Assembly (NCBI GenBank): GCA_003712055.1 | Contig: RHLJ01000002.1 | Coordinates: 62,001 to 126,000, forward strand | Length of the DNA stretch: 64,000 nt | Direction of reading: 5' to 3' | DNA from: Balneola sp. | Lineage (GTDB): Bacteria > Bacteroidota > Rhodothermia > Balneolales > Balneolaceae | Shown: in pieces, positions 9,684-18,201 of the stretch | How the letters are laid out: the number at the start of each line of letters is the position of its first letter | Numbering within the stretch: the first letter of the stretch is position 1 | Made by a program: the position numbers and the translations under genes | Notes under the pieces: generated by a model | Seen by the model: the letters and a program-made list of their open reading frames with translations, nothing else | The model's database searches: none | What the model was told of the DNA's origin: nothing

Positions 9684-10847
9684 ATGAATCAAGTAGAACA
9701 ATCCCTTCCTCCTTTAACCCAGCTTACCGAAGATGAACAAATGCTCAAGGAAGCAGCGGCTGATTTTGCTAAGAGTTCTATTGTTCCATTAATACATGAA
9801 ATGGATGAAAACGCAAAATTAGATTCGGGTTTAATTAAAGAGTTTTTTGAAATGGGTCTTATGGGGATTGAAATCCCTGAAAAATATTCCGGAGCTGGGG
9901 GAACTTTTATGATGTCCATAGTTGCCATCGAACAAATCTCCCGTGTAGATGGATCTGCGGGTGTATTTATGGATGTGCAAAACACCCTCGTTAATAATGC
10001 ATTTATCCGCTATGGATCTGATGATATCAAGGAAAGATATCTTCCACAGCTAGCTACTGAGAAAGTTGGTGCTTATTGCTTATCCGAAGCTGGTTCTGGT
10101 AGTGATGCTTTTGCATTAAAAACTACCGCAAAAGAAACAGATAGCCATTTTATCCTTAACGGCTCTAAGCTTTGGATCACCAATGCTAATGAGGCAGATA
10201 TCTTTTTAGTATTTGCCAATGTAAATCCTGAATTAGGGTATAAAGGTATTACAGCCTTTGTTGTAGAACGAGGAATGGAAGGCTTGTCCGTTTCTAAAAA
10301 AGAAAACAAGCTTGGTATAAGGGCTAGCTCTACTTGTGAGGTGTTACTGGAAGACTGTAAAGTTCCAAAAGAGAATATACTTGGGGAGTATGGTAAAGGA
10401 TACAAAGTTGCCATTGAGACACTGAATGAAGGGCGAATTGGTATTGGTGCTCAAATGATTGGTATTGCCCAGGGAGCGTTTGACGCTACCATTGATTATG
10501 TGAAAGAAAGAAAGCAATTCGGCAAAGCTATTTCTGATTTTCAGGGAGTTCAATTCCAGCTTTCCAGAATGGCTACTGATATCGAAACCGCACGGTTACT
10601 CGTTTACAATGCAGGAAGAATTAAAGAATCTGGTCAACCGTTCCTTAAGGAAGCAGCTATGGCCAAGTTCTATTCTTCAGAGGTTGCAGAACGAGTTTCT
10701 TCCATGGCTGTCGATCTCTTCGGTGGTTATGGATACGTGAAAGAATATCCTGTCGAAAAATTTTACCGTGATGCAAAGATCGGTAAGATTTACGAAGGTA
10801 CAACGAACATGCAGCTGAGCACTATTGCGAAGTTGCTACTTCGATGA
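9684..10847 (+). CDS. Acyl-CoA dehydrogenase (short/branched-chain type)
   Basis: FAD enzyme that oxidises acyl-CoA to enoyl-CoA and passes electrons to electron-transfer flavoprotein. At 387 residues it is family-typical. Visible motifs are YCLSEAGSGSDA (FAD/substrate loop, near residue 132), WITNA, the central beta-domain, ERKQFGKAISDFQ, and the catalytic base E371 in KIYEGTTNMQ; glutamate at this place is found in short- and medium-chain and branched-chain enzymes rather than isovaleryl-CoA dehydrogenase. Its substrate cannot be fixed by eye. A strong terminator follows, and mutB-meaB nearby suits propionate-yielding fatty or branched-chain acid catabolism. Confidence 0.92.
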   Translation: MNQVEQSLPPLTQLTEDEQMLKEAAADFAKSSIVPLIHEMDENAKLDSGLIKEFFEMGLMGIEIPEKYSGAGGTFMMSIVAIEQISRVDGSAGVFMDVQNTLVNNAFIRYGSDDIKERYLPQLATEKVGAYCLSEAGSGSDAFALKTTAKETDSHFILNGSKLWITNANEADIFLVFANVNPELGYKGITAFVVERGMEGLSVSKKENKLGIRASSTCEVLLEDCKVPKENILGEYGKGYKVAIETLNEGRIGIGAQMIGIAQGAFDATIDYVKERKQFGKAISDFQGVQFQLSRMATDIETARLLVYNAGRIKESGQPFLKEAAMAKFYSSEVAERVSSMAVDLFGGYGYVKEYPVEKFYRDAKIGKIYEGTTNMQLSTIAKLLLR

Positions 10848-10859
10848 GTGAGTGAGGAA

Positions 10860-10885
10860 GGGGGAGTTTCGGCTCCCCCTTTTTT
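10860..10885. terminator. Rho-independent terminator
   Basis: GGGGGAG (10860-10866) pairs with CTCCCCC (10873-10879) around a TTTCGG loop, followed by six T residues. It closes the acyl-CoA dehydrogenase gene and overlaps the stop of the converging gene by 2 bp. Confidence 0.92.
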
Positions 10886-11624
10886 ATTTCGACTTGGCAC
10901 ATCTAAAGCCCAGATCCGATGCCCGAACATCATGCAGTGTGCCGGTTCTCCAATACGTTCTTGTTGTTGAAGTCAGTTCACCAAAACTCCCTCCTCTGAT
11001 AATTCTGATCCCGTCTGTCTTATGGTTATGCAGTTGATCGGGCATACTATAGAATTGGTAAAACTCATCAACCCATTCAAATACATTACCGCTCATATCA
11101 TAAAGCCCAATATCGTTTGGAAGACGTGATCCAACTCTAAAAGAAAAGTTAATATTCGAATCTCTTGTGATGGCATAATGCTTTAAAGAATCGACATTAT
11201 TTGTACCAGCATATAATTGTTTTTTCCCAGCCGATCTGGCGGCGTACTCCCATTCTATTTCCGAGGGTAAGCGGTAGCCCAGGCTTTTACAAAAAGCTAA
11301 AGCCTCATCCCAGGTAATATTAACAACCGCTCGGTCCCCTCTTCCGTACCCTCCATCGTCAGGAAGAGTTAGACCTTTTGATTCGGCAAACTGGTCATAT
11401 TTTTCGAATGTGATTTCATATCTGCTCAGGTAAAATGAACCTATGGTGACCTCATGAACGGGTAGTGCATCTGTATTTCGTTCTTCAATAACATCTCCCA
11501 GTATAAAAGATCCACCTTGTATATGAACCATTTCAGGTTGATAAGGCTTTGAGCTTTTTAGAAAGAGAGAACAGCTAGAGAGAAGGATAAGAATGGAGGA
11601 GAAAAGTAAGGGTCTAGGGTTCAT
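10884..11624 (-). CDS. SUMF1/formylglycine-generating-enzyme-like lipoprotein
   Basis: A 246-residue protein with a lipobox (ILLSSC, Cys18), so it is probably a membrane-anchored lipoprotein. The rest is an FGE-sulfatase (SUMF1) fold: MVHIQGGSFILGD, the YEIT..KYDQF segment, RLPSEIEWEYAARS, LYDMSGNVFEWVDEF and RIIRGGSFG, ending LGFRCAKSK. In true FGEs two cysteines near the C-terminus bind copper; only one is visible here (FRCA), so an enzymatic formylglycine role is unlikely. Related non-catalytic members include the gliding protein GldJ/GldK group and EgtB-like proteins. No sulfatase gene is nearby. Confidence 0.8.
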   Translation of the reverse strand: MNPRPLLFSSILILLSSCSLFLKSSKPYQPEMVHIQGGSFILGDVIEERNTDALPVHEVTIGSFYLSRYEITFEKYDQFAESKGLTLPDDGGYGRGDRAVVNITWDEALAFCKSLGYRLPSEIEWEYAARSAGKKQLYAGTNNVDSLKHYAITRDSNINFSFRVGSRLPNDIGLYDMSGNVFEWVDEFYQFYSMPDQLHNHKTDGIRIIRGGSFGELTSTTRTYWRTGTLHDVRASDLGFRCAKSK

Positions 11625-11745
11625 TAAATACTAATTAGATAGTATTAGAATACGATTATTTTCATAAAGATGGAATGAAAGCTAAATTCAGATAGTTATA
11701 ATCGAGTAAGAATATCATCTTAGATAAGCTAAGTAATTGATAAGT

Positions 11746-12627
11746 ATGAGTATTTTGAATAAAGAAATTCTGGAACATTTAAGAGAACTTTCTAAGGATG
11801 AAAGTTCATTTTCCAATTTAAAGGAATTATTTGCCGAGTTAGAGAAAAAAGCGGTTAGTTATAAATTCCAGCTTGAGCTACTTGAAAACGCAATTCGCAA
11901 CGATTACGATTCCATTCTTATCACGGAATTAGACCTTGAAAAGCCAGGTCCGAAAATTGTATATGTGAATGATGGTTTCACTGAAATGACTGGCTACCTT
12001 CCTGAGGAAGTAATAGGTAAAACTCCAAGAATACTTCAAGGTCCTAAAACCGATCGAGCTATCCTTGATCGACTCAAAAGAAGGTTAATCGAAGGTCAGG
12101 CGTTTTTTGGTCATAGCATTAATTATCGTAAAGATGGTACAGAGTTTATAAACCAATGGGATATTCATCCTCTATTCAATAAAGAAGGAGAAGTAACTCA
12201 TTGGGTATCCTATCAAAGGGATGTAACGGAGAAAAAGGAAACAGCAAAAGCTATCTTCAATACAGATTTTGATGAATTACTTAGAAGAGCCGAAGAATTC
12301 ACACTCAAGTTCTCCTATGCTGAAGATGGATTAACAATTACTTGTAAATACATTACTGAAGGTTTTGAAGACCTTACCGGACTTAACAAAGAAATCATTT
12401 TCAATGAAGGGATAAGTTCAGTTCTTCATGATGATGACAAGGATAAGATCTCTTCTGCACTAAAAAGAGCTTTTAATGGAGAATCACTCACTGAGTACTG
12501 TAGATACAGGACTTCTGAAGGCGAATATCTTCCTGTGCTTCAATCATTCAAACCAATAATGGATGATGATATCGGTGAAGTTGGTTCAGTTAAGTCTGTT
12601 GCTAAGCTAGAACTCAAAGAAAGCTAA
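11746..12627 (+). CDS. PAS-domain protein, LOV-like but without the photoactive cysteine
   Basis: A soluble sensor of ~293 residues. An N-terminal helix (1-40) leads to a PAS domain at about 45-165 with IVYVNDGFTEMTGY, EEVIGKTPRILQGPKTD and GTEFINQWDIHPLFN. The position of the flavin-binding cysteine of LOV domains (NCRFLQG) reads TPRILQG, so blue-light adduct formation is not possible. A second, weaker PAS-like domain (about 175-290) follows with VLHDDDKDKISSALKRAF. No kinase or cyclase output is present; it may act through protein contact. ATG 11746 is chosen over TTG 11737. A terminator closes it. Confidence 0.75.
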   Translation: MSILNKEILEHLRELSKDESSFSNLKELFAELEKKAVSYKFQLELLENAIRNDYDSILITELDLEKPGPKIVYVNDGFTEMTGYLPEEVIGKTPRILQGPKTDRAILDRLKRRLIEGQAFFGHSINYRKDGTEFINQWDIHPLFNKEGEVTHWVSYQRDVTEKKETAKAIFNTDFDELLRRAEEFTLKFSYAEDGLTITCKYITEGFEDLTGLNKEIIFNEGISSVLHDDDKDKISSALKRAFNGESLTEYCRYRTSEGEYLPVLQSFKPIMDDDIGEVGSVKSVAKLELKES

Positions 12628-12647
12628 TCGGTTTTTTGAAATTTTTC

Positions 12648-12676
12648 AGCCCTAACTAGCAAGTTGGGGCTTTTTT
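12648..12676 (+). terminator. Rho-independent terminator after the PAS gene
   Basis: AGCCCTAACT (12648-12657) pairs with AGTTGGGGCT (12662-12671) around a four-base loop, one mismatch, then six T residues. Confidence 0.92.
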
Positions 12677-12691
12677 ATTTCTGTATATTTG
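12664..12691 (+). promoter_or_regulatory. Bacteroidota-type promoter for sufE (possibly leaderless)
   Basis: TTG at 12664-12666, a 17-base spacer and TATATTTG at 12684-12691 match the Bacteroidota -33/-7 pattern. The sufE ATG is at 12696, so transcription would begin at or within a few bases of the start codon. The -33 element falls inside the preceding terminator hairpin. Confidence 0.45.
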
Positions 12692-12695
12692 GTTC

Positions 12696-13121
12696 ATGAA
12701 TATCATTGAGAAACAAGATCGCATTGCTAGGGAGTTCAACCTTTTTGAAGATTGGACAGAGCGATACAAGCATATCATAAAATTAGGTTCAAAACTTGAG
12801 CCATTACCTGAGAAAGACCACATTGATGAAAACCTGGTTAAGGGATGCCAAAGCAAAGTTTGGCTTACAGCTTCTCTTGAAGAAAATAAGGTTATTTTTA
12901 AAGCGGATAGTGATGCAGCAATCACGAAAGGCCTCGTTTCTTTAATGGTTCGTTTTTACTCGGGGCACACTCCGGATGAGATTATTCAAACAAATCCGGA
13001 TTTTATTTCCAGGATTGGAATGGCTGAGCATCTTTCCCCTACGCGGGCAAATGGATTAGCTTCTATGGTTAAGCAGATGAAGATTTACGCTATGGCCTTT
13101 AAGACCAAGTTAGCGTCTTAA
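12696..13121 (+). CDS. sufE: SufE-type cysteine desulfuration/sulfur acceptor protein
   Basis: Accepts persulfide sulfur from the cysteine desulfurase SufS and passes it to the SufBCD scaffold for Fe-S cluster assembly. The 141-residue length is normal. The active cysteine is C51 in VKGCQSKVW; the upstream PLPEKDHIDEN and downstream GMAEHLSPTRANGLASM blocks are family signatures. It is a lone gene, with suf genes presumably elsewhere, preceded by a promoter-like TATATTTG and overlapping the converging downstream gene by 4 bp. Confidence 0.94.
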   Translation: MNIIEKQDRIAREFNLFEDWTERYKHIIKLGSKLEPLPEKDHIDENLVKGCQSKVWLTASLEENKVIFKADSDAAITKGLVSLMVRFYSGHTPDEIIQTNPDFISRIGMAEHLSPTRANGLASMVKQMKIYAMAFKTKLAS

Positions 13122-13741
13122 GAATTTCCAGATATTAAATTCTTCTTCATAATATCTTTCACACCTGGAGATACTGAGTCATCCAGATGATCAATTACCC
13201 CTTGTTGATCTTCTTTTGACCGATTCTGATTGAATTTGAATTTTCCTTCAATGGTTTTGATCTCAATTTCAATGCCTACAATAGCCTTAAGAAGACTTTC
13301 AAATTTGTGTTCACCCTCTTTTAGCGACCAATCGGTTTCTATTTGCGATTCATGATATTGGGTTAGCTGAGTAACCATATTGGCTAGTTCGTTGGTATCT
13401 TCGATTATTTTTGGAGTACCATAAATATGCACGGCCGAATAATTCCAGGTAGGTACGGTTTCTCTTTGTTTATACCATGACGGGCTGATGTAACCATGTG
13501 GTCCGTGGAACACGCAAAGTACTTCTCCCTCTTCATTTATTTCTGCCCAATGTTTATTAGCCCTAGCAAAGTGAGCAATCAGAGTACCTCTATCTCCACG
13601 TTTTCTATCCAATAGAAATGGCAGATGCGTGGCCTGGTCTTTGGCTTCATGGCTGCTAAACAAAATTCCAAAGTTGAATTCTTCTATAAAATCGAAAAGG
13701 ATAGCCTCGTTTTCTTCCTTAAATGAGGAGGGTATGTACAT
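13118..13741 (-). CDS. PaiB-like FMN-binding negative transcriptional regulator family protein
   Basis: A 207-residue split-barrel flavoprotein-fold protein of the PaiB family (Bacillus PaiB represses sporulation and protease genes; most members are untested). Signatures: MYIPSSFKE at the N-terminus, THLPFLLDR, GTLIAHFARANKHW, VLCVFHGPHGYISPSWY, VPTWNYSAVHIYG and KFKFNQNRSKEDQQGV at the C-terminus. It could equally be a flavin-dependent enzyme. Its 3' end overlaps sufE on the other strand by 4 bp. Confidence 0.85.
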   Translation of the reverse strand: MYIPSSFKEENEAILFDFIEEFNFGILFSSHEAKDQATHLPFLLDRKRGDRGTLIAHFARANKHWAEINEEGEVLCVFHGPHGYISPSWYKQRETVPTWNYSAVHIYGTPKIIEDTNELANMVTQLTQYHESQIETDWSLKEGEHKFESLLKAIVGIEIEIKTIEGKFKFNQNRSKEDQQGVIDHLDDSVSPGVKDIMKKNLISGNS

Positions 13742-13862
13742 AGTTGATCTTAGGTTTCTTTTTAAAATTAACTTCGTTTTATTTTTTGCTTACTCAAAAT
13801 GTCCCGGATAGAAAAGTATCTTTGTTATCTAGGTGAACATTAATTCATACTAAGGAGATAAC

Positions 13863-14198
13863 ATGAATAAATATATGCTAATTCTTTTTGAGAGCGACAA
13901 TGCCTATGATGACTTCTCACCTGAAGACATGCAAAAGGAAATTGAAGTACACGGACAATGGATACAAGAACTAGGAGATCGATATGATTCCGGTGAGCCA
14001 CTTCATCCTGAAGCAAAAACCATTAGGGGAAAAGATAAAGTAGTTACTGATGGTCCTTTTATAGAAGCCAAAGAACTGGTAGGTGGTTTTTATCTAATCA
14101 ATGCAGAAAGTTTGGATGAGGCTACCGAGATTGCAAAAGGATGCCCCATTTTAAGATTAGGTGGGAAAGTAGAAGTTCGTGAGATCATGAAGTTCTAG
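13863..14198 (+). CDS. YCII-related (DGPF-domain) protein
   Basis: A 111-residue YCII-fold protein (MNKYMLILFES at the start, TDGPFIEAKELVGGFY in the middle, GKVEVREIM at the end). Genes of this family commonly precede ECF42-type sigma factors, exactly as here: the stop codon overlaps the GTG start of the sigma gene by one base. AAGGAG lies 6-11 nt upstream of the ATG, and TATCTTTG at 13817-13824 is a likely -7 box. Its biochemical activity is not established. Confidence 0.88.
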   Translation: MNKYMLILFESDNAYDDFSPEDMQKEIEVHGQWIQELGDRYDSGEPLHPEAKTIRGKDKVVTDGPFIEAKELVGGFYLINAESLDEATEIAKGCPILRLGGKVEVREIMKF

Positions 14199-15478
14199 TG
14201 GAAAAAACAGAACCACATACCGCATCTAATATAGTAGAGCATCTTTTTCGGCATCAGTCGGGGAAGATGTCTGCTATTTTAACCCGCATTTTTGGATTTA
14301 AAAATGTTGATCTGATTGAAGATATAATCCAGGAGACTTTTCTGTCTGCTATTAAGACCTGGGGTCTTAAAGGAGAACCAGAAAACCCGGAGGCATGGTT
14401 AATGCTTGTTGCAAAGAATAAAATCATAAACGAGCTAAACAGGAAAAAAAGACATGCTGAAAAAAGAGAAAAGATACATTTTGAACAGGCTGAAGAAGAG
14501 ATCGATGAGCTGTTTTTAGATCATGAGATTAAAGACAGTCAGTTAAGGCTATTATTTGCCTGTTGCCACCCGGATTTAAAACCCAAGGCTCAGATTATGC
14601 TTACACTCAAAGTAATGTCTGGTTTTGGGGATAAAGAAATAGCCAATGCATTGCTCATGCAACCAGAAGCTGTCAAGAAAACCATTTTTAGAGCAAAGCA
14701 GCAGTTAAAAGAAAAACATGATACGATCGGTATTCCTTTCTTATCAGCTGTTACTGGTCGGTTGGATATCGTACTTACCATCATTTATCTCATGTTTAAC
14801 GAGGGGTATAAAACAACGAGAGGAGATCAGGTTATTAATGAAGAGTTGTGTTATGAAGCAATTCGACTAAGCCTTCTTTTGGTGGAGGTGAAGAATATTG
14901 ATCAAGGTAAAATCTATGCGCTACTGTCATTAATGTACTTCAGTTTAGCTCGTTTTCCTTCAAGGGTGAATAGTCTTGGAGAAATGATAGAAATAGGTGA
15001 GCAAGACCGCTCCAAATGGGATCAGGAATTAATTGAAATGGGACTTCATTTTCTCAAAAAATCACGGCAAAGTTCTGAGTTAAGCAGGTATCATCTGGAA
15101 TCCACAATAGCTTCTATACATTGTACAAGCGATTCGATGGAAACAACAGATTGGAATGTGATTTTATATTGCTATCAAAAACTTCTTGTCCTGAATGACT
15201 CTTTTGTAGTTCGGCTTAATCACGCAATTGCATTAAGTCGAGTTGAAGGGTTTCAGAAGGGTGTTGAGATACTTAAGCAAATGGAGGAGCACTCGAAGTC
15301 ATCAAGGAGGTCTTTATTATATGCCGCAATAGCAGAAATGAATATGCAGCTTGGGAAATATGATATTGCCAAATCATATTATCAGGTTGCACTTGATCAA
15401 TCGGATGTTAATTCTGATCGGGCTTTCATTGGAAAAAAAATCCTCGAATGTGATAAGAAAAACATTCAGAATAACTAA
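14198..15478 (+). CDS. ECF42-type RNA polymerase sigma factor with C-terminal TPR-like extension
   Basis: A 426-residue sigma factor. Sigma-70 region 2 is seen at about residues 12-85 (LIEDIIQETFLSAIKTW, PEAWLMLVAKNKIINELNRKKR), region 4 at about 120-175 (LTLKVMSGFGDKEIANALLMQPEAVKKTIFRAKQQL). A long helical C-terminal part (~180-426, with TPR-like units near 330-420) replaces an anti-sigma factor as the regulatory element in ECF42 members. It begins with GTG overlapping the YCII gene stop, so the pair is translationally coupled. The stimulus is unknown; no anti-sigma gene is present. Confidence 0.9.
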   Translation: MEKTEPHTASNIVEHLFRHQSGKMSAILTRIFGFKNVDLIEDIIQETFLSAIKTWGLKGEPENPEAWLMLVAKNKIINELNRKKRHAEKREKIHFEQAEEEIDELFLDHEIKDSQLRLLFACCHPDLKPKAQIMLTLKVMSGFGDKEIANALLMQPEAVKKTIFRAKQQLKEKHDTIGIPFLSAVTGRLDIVLTIIYLMFNEGYKTTRGDQVINEELCYEAIRLSLLLVEVKNIDQGKIYALLSLMYFSLARFPSRVNSLGEMIEIGEQDRSKWDQELIEMGLHFLKKSRQSSELSRYHLESTIASIHCTSDSMETTDWNVILYCYQKLLVLNDSFVVRLNHAIALSRVEGFQKGVEILKQMEEHSKSSRRSLLYAAIAEMNMQLGKYDIAKSYYQVALDQSDVNSDRAFIGKKILECDKKNIQNN

Positions 15479-15485
15479 GTTATAA

Positions 15486-15522
15486 AAAAAAGAGAGCCAC
15501 CCCTTTCACAGGGTAGCCCTCG
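15486..15522 (-). terminator. Terminator between sigma factor and histidine kinase genes
   Basis: AGAGCCACCC and AGGGTAGCCCT form an imperfect stem with G-U pairs; read on the minus strand the stem is followed by eight T residues. It ends the converging kinase gene and may also serve the sigma gene. Confidence 0.7.
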
Positions 15523-15560
15523 CCAATAAACCTAACCAACTTTTCTGGGTATTTCGGGTG

Positions 15561-17372
15561 TTACAAAATGGCGCTATGGGCACCTTTTTTGTCTCTCTTT
15601 TTAAACGAGATTACTATGCATGTTTTGTCTTTCCCTATAATTTCGATAGATCCATGCAACTGGCGAATCAATACTGAGATCAATTCCGAAGCAAGCCTGT
15701 CTTCTTTTTTGTTCATGAAATCAAATAAGCTCCTTCCATAAGGCTCACAAATAGTGATTACAAACTGCTCTTCAAGTACACTTAGATTAAAAGTGACCGT
15801 ATTGTTTGATCCGGGATTGGAATTTCCTCTTAATGCAATCAGGTTTGATATCTCATGGAGTAACATGCCGCATGGAACAGCCTGATTTACATTCAGCAAG
15901 ATTGATTGGCTTGTTTCAGAAATAAATTCTAACTCGGAAGATTTAGAAAAGGAAGACGCCAGATCGGACACATATTTCTGAAAATCAATTCTTGTGAAAT
16001 CCTCATTATCATATAGTAATTCATGGATTTTGGCTATGGAATGAATTCGGGATTGAGTAAGTGAAAGTTGTTGCTTTGCAACTTCATCTGAGGAGTAAAA
16101 ATTCTCAAGGCTTATAAGACCTGAAATGATAGCCAGGTTATTTTTTACCCGGTGATGGATTTCCTGAAGAAGGATTTCATTTTCTTTAAGCTGATCTTCA
16201 ATAACCTTTCGGGTATGATGCTGCTCCGAGTGATCAACATAAATACAGAATATCGAAGCAATTTCAGTTTCTGAGTCATTCCAAATTGGGAACATACTCA
16301 TGATAACCGGAATTTGTTTTCCTGTTTTGGTATATCGGAACCCTTCGAGGCTTACTTCTTCTCCTGAAATAACTTTTTCTATGATCTGTTCAGCTTCAGT
16401 TATTTCAGTTTCGCTAACAATTAAATCAGGTAGATATTTGCCTTTAGTCTCGAAATCCTGGTACTCAAAAACAGTTTCAAAGCTTTTATTGGTTTCTTGA
16501 ACCTTACCTTCTATATCTAACAAGGCAATAGCATTAGGGCTCGAATTGAAGAGCTTTCTAAAAAAGCGTTCCTGTTGTCGGATGGTAGTTAAGTCTCTGA
16601 AGCTAAGAATAGAGTGACTGGTTCCATCCTCTCCTTTAACAACTCTATTTTTTAGTTCGACTAAAACCTTCCGGCCGGTTTTAGAAATAAATTCAAACTC
16701 CCCATGGTAAAAGTTGTTCTTATCTCTTTTAGTAATTACTTCAATGACTTTGGGGTCAGTAGAATCAATTAGGAATTCCCTTTTTTGCCCAATTAATTCT
16801 TCAGCATTATAACCCAGCATTTTGCAAGCAGCGGGATTGGCATTGAAGATTTTACCATTTTGTTCAGCGATAATGATTCCATCCAAACTGTTTTTGAATT
16901 GATCTTTATACCTCTCTTCGCTTAGATGAAGGCGAACGTTACGATCTGTAAGATTACTTTTCGCTTCCATCTCATCACTGATATCTTCATTAACAAGTAG
17001 GAAATATTCCTTTTCTTCCAAAGCTGAAATAGTGAGGCAAAACCATTTTTGGCTATCAAGAGTAACCGGGTAAAGCACTTTAACTGACTCATTCTCACCC
17101 GTCAATACAGATTTATAGGCAATGATAAATCTAAGGGCATAATCGTTATTCATACTCAGTGGATATTGCAGAATGTTGAGTACATTCTCACCCAATAAAG
17201 GGAAGGCCCATTTTTCCTCAACAAGTTCTCTAAGAGAAGTCCACTTTGCATTATGAGCAACAATCTCACCTGACTCATTTACTATAGCTACCTGTCCTGG
17301 TAATGCGGAGAGAACCTGTTGGCTTACTGAATTAAGCTCGAGAGTACTGGAAAAATGATTAGAGCGTATCAT
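15561..17372 (-). CDS. Multi-PAS sensor histidine kinase (HisKA_2) with degenerate ATP-binding domain
   Basis: A 603-residue soluble sensor. PAS domains lie at about 17-130, 150-265 and 268-385. A HisKA_2 dimerisation segment at 394-455 carries the phospho-acceptor in LLQEIHHRVKNNLAII (H406/H407). The C-terminal ATPase-like part (490-592) is abnormal: the N-box position reads CGMLLHEISNLIAL instead of NELVTNA, the G1 box DNGVG reads CEPYGRS, and the glycine-rich G2 motif reads RLASELISVL. Phosphoryl transfer from bound ATP therefore looks doubtful. It may be a pseudokinase accepting phosphate from, or dimerising with, another kinase; the intact kinase at 18202-19968 is a candidate partner. 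Confidence 0.82.
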   Translation of the reverse strand: MIRSNHFSSTLELNSVSQQVLSALPGQVAIVNESGEIVAHNAKWTSLRELVEEKWAFPLLGENVLNILQYPLSMNNDYALRFIIAYKSVLTGENESVKVLYPVTLDSQKWFCLTISALEEKEYFLLVNEDISDEMEAKSNLTDRNVRLHLSEERYKDQFKNSLDGIIIAEQNGKIFNANPAACKMLGYNAEELIGQKREFLIDSTDPKVIEVITKRDKNNFYHGEFEFISKTGRKVLVELKNRVVKGEDGTSHSILSFRDLTTIRQQERFFRKLFNSSPNAIALLDIEGKVQETNKSFETVFEYQDFETKGKYLPDLIVSETEITEAEQIIEKVISGEEVSLEGFRYTKTGKQIPVIMSMFPIWNDSETEIASIFCIYVDHSEQHHTRKVIEDQLKENEILLQEIHHRVKNNLAIISGLISLENFYSSDEVAKQQLSLTQSRIHSIAKIHELLYDNEDFTRIDFQKYVSDLASSFSKSSELEFISETSQSILLNVNQAVPCGMLLHEISNLIALRGNSNPGSNNTVTFNLSVLEEQFVITICEPYGRSLFDFMNKKEDRLASELISVLIRQLHGSIEIIGKDKTCIVISFKKRDKKGAHSAIL

Positions 17373-17528
17373 GGTTGCATCGTTTTATTTTACGACACAA
17401 AATTACCGCTCTTATTTGCTCCAGATAACCCGTCAAATGCCTAATTTTAAAATTAGGCGTTTTCACCTATGTATCTAAATAGTCTTTAATAAAGGGAGTA
17501 GAATTGTTAGGGAAACTTGAATTAAAGG

Positions 17529-18185
17529 CTATTTAAAAAGCTCGTTTTCAAGAGCAAATTTCACCAAACCAGCTGTATTTTTAGCACCTATTTTCTGGAG
17601 CAGATTTCTTCTGTGAGCATCTACCGTTCTAACACTTATGAATAGTTTTTCTGCTATCTCTTGATTAGTGAATTCATCAACTATCAAGCGAAGAACATCT
17701 TTCTCTCTGTCAGTGATCTGCATACTTATGTCGGAAGCTTTTTTACTTAGTACGGGGTTTACCATATCTCTTAGAATAGATTGTGCTGCCTCTTCGCTAA
17801 AGTAATGACTGCCTTCTACGATTTTATGTATCGCAAGTATGAGTTCTTGCTGACTGGAACTTTTAAGGATATACCCAGAGGCTCCAACTTCAATCATCTT
17901 ACGGATATGGTGTTGTTCATTCACCATCGTTAATGCAAGGATTTTAATATTTGGGTTGGTTTTTTTTATTTCTTGAGTAGCCTCGATGCCATCCATTATG
18001 GGCATATTTATATCCATAATAACAAGATCAATTTTATGCTCGGGGGCACTGATTTGTTGAATGGCTTCTTGCCCATTACCTGCTTCGCCTACAATAACTA
18101 TATCAGGGTCATTAGCAAGGAGAGACTGTATTCCATCTCTTACAATTTTATGATCATCAACAATGAGTATGTGGATGTTAGCCAT
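17529..18185 (-). CDS. NarL/LuxR-family response regulator
   Basis: A 218-residue two-component regulator. The receiver domain (1-120) has acidic D10/D11, phospho-acceptor D58 in VIMDINMP, the T/S and K switch residues (ALTM, YILKSS). The C-terminal LuxR HTH (155-215) has ITDREKDVLRLIVDEFTNQEIAEKLFISVRTVDAHRRNLLQKIG. I choose ATG 18185 because MANIHILIVDD is the usual beginning; a GTG at 18221 would overlap the kinase gene. It lies 16 bp downstream of the HisKA_3 kinase, its likely cognate partner. Confidence 0.93.
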   Translation of the reverse strand: MANIHILIVDDHKIVRDGIQSLLANDPDIVIVGEAGNGQEAIQQISAPEHKIDLVIMDINMPIMDGIEATQEIKKTNPNIKILALTMVNEQHHIRKMIEVGASGYILKSSSQQELILAIHKIVEGSHYFSEEAAQSILRDMVNPVLSKKASDISMQITDREKDVLRLIVDEFTNQEIAEKLFISVRTVDAHRRNLLQKIGAKNTAGLVKFALENELFK

Positions 18186-18201
18186 AGAATGTATTCGCTT
18201 A

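Noticed and set aside
10884-11624. True formylglycine-generating enzyme
   Set aside because: The copper-binding Cys pair is not complete and no sulfatase is nearby; called SUMF1-like only.
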